Below are positions 60,055 through 64,000 of a stretch of DNA of 64,000 nt, one piece after another. The position numbers and the translations under genes are program-made. This DNA is from Nitrososphaerota archaeon. GTDB lineage: Archaea; Thermoproteota; Nitrososphaeria; Nitrososphaerales; Nitrosopumilaceae. The first letter of the stretch is position 1, and the number at the start of each line of letters is the position of its first letter. The notes under the pieces were generated by a model. The model had not been told where the DNA came from, made no database searches, and was given only the letters and a program-made list of their open reading frames with translations. Location: positions 1 to 64,000 of the forward strand of contig JACQCT010000001.1 in NCBI GenBank assembly GCA_016201435.1, read 5' to 3'.

Positions 60055-60258
60055 TTATTTTATTTTCTTTTTTAATTGATTTATCGCAGCCATCTCATCT
60101 CTCAAGTGTTTCTTGAGTAGTTGTTCGTGCTGACGTTTGTGTCTCCAGTACAGATTCATTATTCCCTGTCTTGTTCTTGCTTTTCTGATAGCTTTGGTAT
60201 ATGTTCTGTGGCTTGCTTCGACAGTTTTGAAATAAGACTTGCTGTTTGATGTAACCAT
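60055..60258 (-). CDS. Small basic helical protein
   Basis: 67 residues from ATG 60258 (TTG 60273 is an alternative). Lys/Arg/His-rich helices (YTKAIRKARTRQ; LYWRHKRQHEQLLKKHLRDE), likely nucleic-acid binding. An overlapping 80-codon frame (60095-60337) also begins with ATG but has a composition unlike a protein and runs into the methyltransferase gene, so I prefer this one. Follows the methyltransferase on the same strand at 48 bp. Confidence 0.5.
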   Translation of the reverse strand: MVTSNSKSYFKTVEASHRTYTKAIRKARTRQGIMNLYWRHKRQHEQLLKKHLRDEMAAINQLKKKIK

Positions 60259-60306
60259 CGGTATTGTTTTCAAAACTTAGTAGATAACCTTTACGAATCC
60301 ATTTCG

Positions 60307-61161
60307 TTAGATATTCAAAGGTTCTGGATTTTTCCAATATGGAACAAGCTGCATCTTCCTTAGGGATTGGGGTCCTGTAGTTCGCTTTTTTGCTATCTTC
60401 ACATATTTTGCCGATTTGTCAACTCCGATATATTTTCGTTTAAGAAATCTAGCCATCTTTGTTGTCTGGCCGCTTCCAACAAATGGATCAAGTATCAGAT
60501 CCCCAACATTACTATAAAGCTGAATCAGCCTGTATGGAATTTCTTCTGGAAACGCTGCTGGATGAAATTTTCTGTAGCTTGGAGGCATTGGTGCTATATG
60601 CCATATAGAATTTGCAATTTCTTTTTTCATGATATCATTAATTGTCAACTTGCTTTTTTTGTCCTTGACGTTATGAAATGGAGGTTTTCTTAGAATGATT
60701 ATTTGCTCATGCATGATGTTTGGATAATAGTATGTGGGGTATGGATGCTGTACAGTAACCCTGAATCTTTTTTTTCCGCCTGTTACCTTGTTCCAAATTA
60801 TTTCTTCAAAAAACTTCCACCCAATCTCTGTTTTTGTTAATTCAGTTAGCAATAAAGCAGGTAGGGGAAGTTTGATTTTTTCCTCAATTATCTCGTTTCC
60901 AATCACTATACAACAAAAGCCACCGGGTTTTGTGACTTGATATACTTGGGAAAATACAGATTTCATCTCATCAAGCCAACTTTCAATCGTTCCCCCAACT
61001 GTTCCTCTATACCACTTTTTAGAAGTAGTATGTTCAGTATAGTTAATCGCATTATGATATGGTGGGGAGGTAACAGTGAGTGTGACTTTATTTTTGCCTA
61101 TTTTAGAAAGATCTTTTGAATCAGTATTAATGATAGAATTTGATTTCCACATGACAACCAT
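60307..61161 (-). CDS. Orphan DNA methyltransferase (N4-cytosine / N6-adenine type)
   Basis: 284 residues. TSPPYHNAINY (motif IV, the catalytic SPPY of amino-methyltransferases) at about 31-41, then DPFVGSGQT (motif I) near 238-246, so the order IV before I, i.e. the beta class. No restriction endonuclease gene lies beside it, so it may mark the chromosome for replication, repair or gene control. SPPY suits both cytosine-N4 and adenine-N6 methylation. It is inserted between shikimate genes on the other strand. Confidence 0.85.
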   Translation of the reverse strand: MVVMWKSNSIINTDSKDLSKIGKNKVTLTVTSPPYHNAINYTEHTTSKKWYRGTVGGTIESWLDEMKSVFSQVYQVTKPGGFCCIVIGNEIIEEKIKLPLPALLLTELTKTEIGWKFFEEIIWNKVTGGKKRFRVTVQHPYPTYYYPNIMHEQIIILRKPPFHNVKDKKSKLTINDIMKKEIANSIWHIAPMPPSYRKFHPAAFPEEIPYRLIQLYSNVGDLILDPFVGSGQTTKMARFLKRKYIGVDKSAKYVKIAKKRTTGPQSLRKMQLVPYWKNPEPLNI

Positions 61162-61260
61162 AAATTACTTCTGTATATAATATTTGGAAATCACAAAAAA
61201 TCGGTCAACAATGGATATAATGGAATCCAACATTTTTGTTGCAAAACCATCTTGAATCGA

Positions 61261-61267
61261 TATATAA
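61261..61267 (+). promoter_or_regulatory. TATA box of the small protein gene at 61288
   Basis: TATATAA, 21-27 bp before the ATG at 61288, the spacing at which transcription would begin at or next to the ATG, so a leaderless mRNA is predicted and the in-frame upstream start at 61252 is unlikely. Confidence 0.55.
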
Positions 61268-61287
61268 TTTTTCTACCAAGTATCCTC

Positions 61288-61449
61288 ATGACAGCAATAC
61301 CGTCAATCAGAGACATTGTAGAGAACTCGGTGATACTGGCTAGATGCATAGAACATGCTCTTCACATCATGCGGTTTGTAGAGGGTAAGGAGGACATGTT
61401 TGTCATGGCCAAGGTCTTTCTCTGCGGATTGTTCCTAGGATTGGGATAG
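61288..61449 (+). CDS. 53-residue protein, unknown function
   Basis: Starts at ATG 61288 as indicated by the TATA box. MTAIPSIRDIVENSVILARC then a helix and VMAKVFLCGLFLGLG, a weakly hydrophobic end that may associate with membrane or a partner. The stop is 2 bp before the start of the coiled-coil gene at 61452, so the two are co-transcribed. No family recognised. Confidence 0.5.
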   Translation: MTAIPSIRDIVENSVILARCIEHALHIMRFVEGKEDMFVMAKVFLCGLFLGLG

Positions 61450-61451
61450 AA

Positions 61452-61883
61452 ATGACAGATGGAGAAAAAACTAGCAAGCTAAAAGAAATAAAAGAAACTG
61501 TTTCTGGCGCAGTAGAAATAATGCATCAGATTAGATCACCCGGCGTGCAAGAATCCTTTGGCAACATCATGGATACTGCAAAAATTGTCAAGGAAATAAT
61601 CGAGGTTCTCAAAACACCCGAGATGGTTAAGAACATAGAAAACTGTCGCCTGATTTCAGAAAACATGAATGAGGTAACAACAAAAATGCAAAACACGCTA
61701 AGACATCTAGAAGAGACAGGTATCATGAACGAAGCTAAAATATTGATAAGATCTACCAAAAGTACAATAGATTCGTTTAACGGCAGCGGTCAGGACCTGC
61801 ATGAGATGAGTACTTCAGTTAAGGAATTGTTCAGATCTGTCAGGTGTTTGGTGGACGAGTTAAGAATGACTGTCGTATCCTAA
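61452..61883 (+). CDS. Coiled-coil protein, unknown function
   Basis: 143 residues, ATG 61452. Helical throughout; heptads in TAKIVKEIIEVLKTPEMVKN and in SVKELFRSVRCLVDELRM, pattern similar to the coiled signalling helices of methyl-accepting proteins but without membrane segments. Second gene of a two-gene operon with the 53-residue protein. Function unknown. Confidence 0.55.
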   Translation: MTDGEKTSKLKEIKETVSGAVEIMHQIRSPGVQESFGNIMDTAKIVKEIIEVLKTPEMVKNIENCRLISENMNEVTTKMQNTLRHLEETGIMNEAKILIRSTKSTIDSFNGSGQDLHEMSTSVKELFRSVRCLVDELRMTVVS

Positions 61884-61953
61884 AAATTAGTGTGTCTTTC
61901 TACTTTTTAATATTTGAACAAAGGCTTAATTTCACAATCTAACAACCAAAAAT

Positions 61954-62619
61954 ATGGCATACAAGACATGTGTCACACTAGCAGAATCTAGTCCCACAAA
62001 ATTAAACAAACTATTACAGGCTTCCCTGAAAAGATCTGATTATATAGAAATAAGATTTGACTTTATGGAACCAAACAAAGTTCCAATAGCTTTGGGTTTG
62101 GTGAGAAAACACATGTCCAGATGCATTTGTACTTTGAGGCCAAGATCAGAGGGAGGCAAGTTTTCCAGTAATGAAAGAAACAGAATTTCTATTCTCAAAT
62201 TGATATCAGAGTACAATCCATATCTGCTAGATGTGGAATACAACACCATACGAAAAAACAAGGCGCTACGGCAGTATTTGAAAAAAACAAATTTATTAAT
62301 ATCGTGGCATGATTTTGCAAAAACTCCAAACATCAGTTACTTGAAATCAATGAATAAAAAAATGGCAAAATTTTCAAAAAACGTCAAAATTGTAACTACT
62401 GCAAAGTCAATAAAAGACACATTATGTATATTGTCACTTTACAAATTTCAAAGTAATACCAATCTCATTGCCTTTGCCATGGGAGACTATGGTCGCATGT
62501 CAAGAATTCTCTGCACACAGCTAGGCAGTCCTTACACGTATGTCTCACTTGGCAAGCCTATAGCTCCAGGCCAATTCAGTCTAGATGAAATCAAATCAAT
62601 CTTTGAGTTGAAACAATGA
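61954..62619 (+). CDS. aroD: 3-Dehydroquinate dehydratase, type I
   Basis: 221 residues, ATG. Type I enzyme with Schiff-base Lys in VTTAKS and the catalytic His in SWHDF; EIRFDFME carries the substrate carboxylate ligands (ExR). Converts 3-dehydroquinate to 3-dehydroshikimate. Overlaps the aroE start by 4 bp (ATGA), so coupled. Next to the earlier shikimate genes and aroE/aroK. Confidence 0.93.
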   Translation: MAYKTCVTLAESSPTKLNKLLQASLKRSDYIEIRFDFMEPNKVPIALGLVRKHMSRCICTLRPRSEGGKFSSNERNRISILKLISEYNPYLLDVEYNTIRKNKALRQYLKKTNLLISWHDFAKTPNISYLKSMNKKMAKFSKNVKIVTTAKSIKDTLCILSLYKFQSNTNLIAFAMGDYGRMSRILCTQLGSPYTYVSLGKPIAPGQFSLDEIKSIFELKQ

Positions 62620-63437
62620 CTAAAACTTATGCAGTCATAGGAGACCCAATAGACCATTCACTTTCACCAGCTATTCATAATGCAGCTTTTGGATTTTTAA
62701 GAATGGATTGTACGTATATCGCATATAGAATCCCTAAGGGAGAATTAGTCCATGGTATAGAAGCATTAAAAAAAATCCAGATTTCTGGATTTAATGTAAC
62801 CATACCTCACAAAATAGAGATGATGAAGTTTCTTGATGAAGTAGATGGGAACTGTAAAACAATAGGTGCAACCAACACTGTTGTCAACAATTATGGTTCC
62901 CTTAAAGGATACAACACAGACATGGATGGATTTTTAGATCCTATAAAAAAACGAAACATTGACTGCAAAGACTCTGATGTTTTACTTGTTGGTGCAGGAG
63001 GAGCAGCTAGAGCTATCGTATCTGGGTTTTCCAAAGAAAAAGTTCGCAAAATCACCATTGCAAATAGAACTAAAGAACGAGCTGATGAATTGATCAAATT
63101 TGCAAACAACCTAGGAGTGGAATCAGATTATTCTGATTTGTCCAATGCAGGAGACATTGCAGGAAAATACAAGTTTATTGTAAATGCAACATCAATGGGA
63201 CTAAAAGGAAATGCATGTCCCATTTCAACAAGATCAATAACAAAGAATTCGATAGTTTATGACATTGTGTATATGCCAGTAGAAACGGAATTAATTGAAC
63301 AGTCAAAAAAACAAGGTGCGATTATCATATATGGATGGGAAATGCTTCTTGGTCAGGCAATGCGTTCTTTTGAAATTTGGACTGGACTAGAAGCACCATA
63401 TCAAGCAATGAAACTAACATTGTTAGGGAGATTTTGA
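62616..63437 (+). CDS. aroE: Shikimate dehydrogenase (NADP+)
   Basis: 273 residues, ATG, usual length. Substrate-binding NVTIPHK (Lys) and NTDMDGF (Asp), the Rossmann GAGGAARAI for NADP, and MLLGQAMRSFEIWTG at the end. Reduces 3-dehydroshikimate to shikimate. Overlaps aroD by 4 bp and is followed 2 bp later by aroK. Confidence 0.95.
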   Translation: MTKTYAVIGDPIDHSLSPAIHNAAFGFLRMDCTYIAYRIPKGELVHGIEALKKIQISGFNVTIPHKIEMMKFLDEVDGNCKTIGATNTVVNNYGSLKGYNTDMDGFLDPIKKRNIDCKDSDVLLVGAGGAARAIVSGFSKEKVRKITIANRTKERADELIKFANNLGVESDYSDLSNAGDIAGKYKFIVNATSMGLKGNACPISTRSITKNSIVYDIVYMPVETELIEQSKKQGAIIIYGWEMLLGQAMRSFEIWTGLEAPYQAMKLTLLGRF

Positions 63438-63439
63438 AA

Positions 63440-64000
63440 ATGCCAGCAGCAAAAGCAATCATGCATGGTGCAGTGTCCATTGTAAATGCAATAGCAACTG
63501 GCAAAGGCTCTACTCTTGGGATTTCACTTAACGTAGAAGCTGATGTTGATGCCACACCTGGTGTTGGACTATACTTTGAGAACAAAGAGTCCAGTCTAAG
63601 CTCGCGTCTCATAAGAGCTGTAATGGAAAAAGCCATACCAAAGGCAGATCTTGAAAAAAACAAGATTACAGTACTGGTTAAATCTGAAATTCCCTCAGGA
63701 TACGGGTTGAAGAGCTCTAGTGCCATTTCGTCTGTAGTTTCACTTGCATGTGCGAAATTATTCAAGCCAAAGATAACAGATTTGGAAATTCTCAAGTACG
63801 GAGTTGAGGCATCAATACAAACCAAAGTGAGCATTACCGGAGCATTTGATGATGCGTGTGCATGTTATTTTGGCGGCTTTGTTGTCACAGATAACACCAA
63901 TCTAAAAATCGTAAAATTAGAAAAAGCACCAGATGATTTGGTAGCTGTCATATTCATTCCAAGCTCACGAAAACGCGGTAATGTGAAAAAGCTAAAAATT
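63440..64000 (+). CDS. aroK: Shikimate kinase, archaeal GHMP type (3' end beyond the window)
   Basis: 187 codons visible from ATG 63440; continues beyond the right edge. Begins MPAAKAIMHGAVSIVNAIAT and has the GHMP-kinase phosphate-binding loop IPSGYGLKSSSAIS, then TGAFDDACACYFGGF, the archaeal shikimate kinase pattern, unrelated to bacterial AroK. Starts 2 bp after aroE. Phosphorylates shikimate with ATP. Confidence 0.93.
   Translation, partial: MPAAKAIMHGAVSIVNAIATGKGSTLGISLNVEADVDATPGVGLYFENKESSLSSRLIRAVMEKAIPKADLEKNKITVLVKSEIPSGYGLKSSSAISSVVSLACAKLFKPKITDLEILKYGVEASIQTKVSITGAFDDACACYFGGFVVTDNTNLKIVKLEKAPDDLVAVIFIPSSRKRGNVKKLKI

Noticed and set aside
60095..60337. 80-codon minus-strand frame as the real gene instead of 60055-60258
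   Set aside because: Gln/Thr/Asn-rich shadow-like composition and overlap with the methyltransferase end; the other frame gives a regular basic helical protein.

Overview
The window is a chromosomal segment of an AT-rich archaeon, most likely an ammonia-oxidising Nitrososphaeria (Thaumarchaeota). This rests on a TFB-type initiation factor, class I lysyl-tRNA synthetase, archaeal Elp3, the archaeal shikimate route (ADTH synthase, DHQ synthase II, GHMP-type shikimate kinase), futalosine-route menaquinone genes, secreted proteins ending in the W-rich 'WVKNNA.WWA' repeat typical of the group, and frequent TTG/GTG starts. No amo genes or rRNA lie in the window, so the genus is not fixed.

Left part (1-28956): cell-surface proteins (a broken Ig-repeat adhesin, a CARDB-like membrane protein, a LamG/NHL-repeat protein) flank a cluster of two alkaline-phosphatase-superfamily hydrolases, one fused to APS kinase, and two PIG-L-type proteins. 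Housekeeping genes follow: purM, elp3-lysS, a coiled-coil protein, trxB, a MarR-MFS efflux operon with a clear operator, a Dps-like ferritin, TFB, several small genes including a 59-residue zinc-finger protein, and a DnaJ-TPR protein.

Middle part (29021-52674): I read this as one integrated element of about 23.6 kb. A tyrosine recombinase lies next to the 3' end of tRNA-Arg(GCG). A 13-bp copy of that tRNA end recurs at 29021-29033 and carries the base that would repair an A-C mismatch in the acceptor stem of the present tRNA. Cargo: a gene remnant, exported proteins, a membrane-anchored HTH regulator, a giant secreted glycoside-hydrolase-like protein, zinc-finger and ribbon-helix-helix proteins, a DISARM-type defence operon (drmA-drmB-drmC plus an unrecognised 468-residue fourth gene) with a divergent C5-cytosine methyltransferase, a Mig-like T/G mismatch glycosylase convergent with it, and an Mrr-N winged helix fused to a nucleotide-cyclase-like domain. 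Intergenic gaps of the element carry a dispersed repeat family that I did not see outside it.

Right part (52801-64000): core genes resume: aquaporin, peroxiredoxin, a frameshifted low-complexity protein with a 142-bp perfect duplication, a convergent ubiD/mqnC pair, and the shikimate genes ADTH synthase - DHQ synthase II - aroD - aroE - aroK (cut by the window edge), interrupted by an orphan DNA methyltransferase and small genes.

Three genes appear broken (in-frame TGA at 590, frameshifts near 10630 and 54587), all at or beside internal repeats. A palindromic motif ATTTCCA-N4-TGGAAAT occurs before at least two transcription units for secreted or small proteins and may mark a shared regulon.
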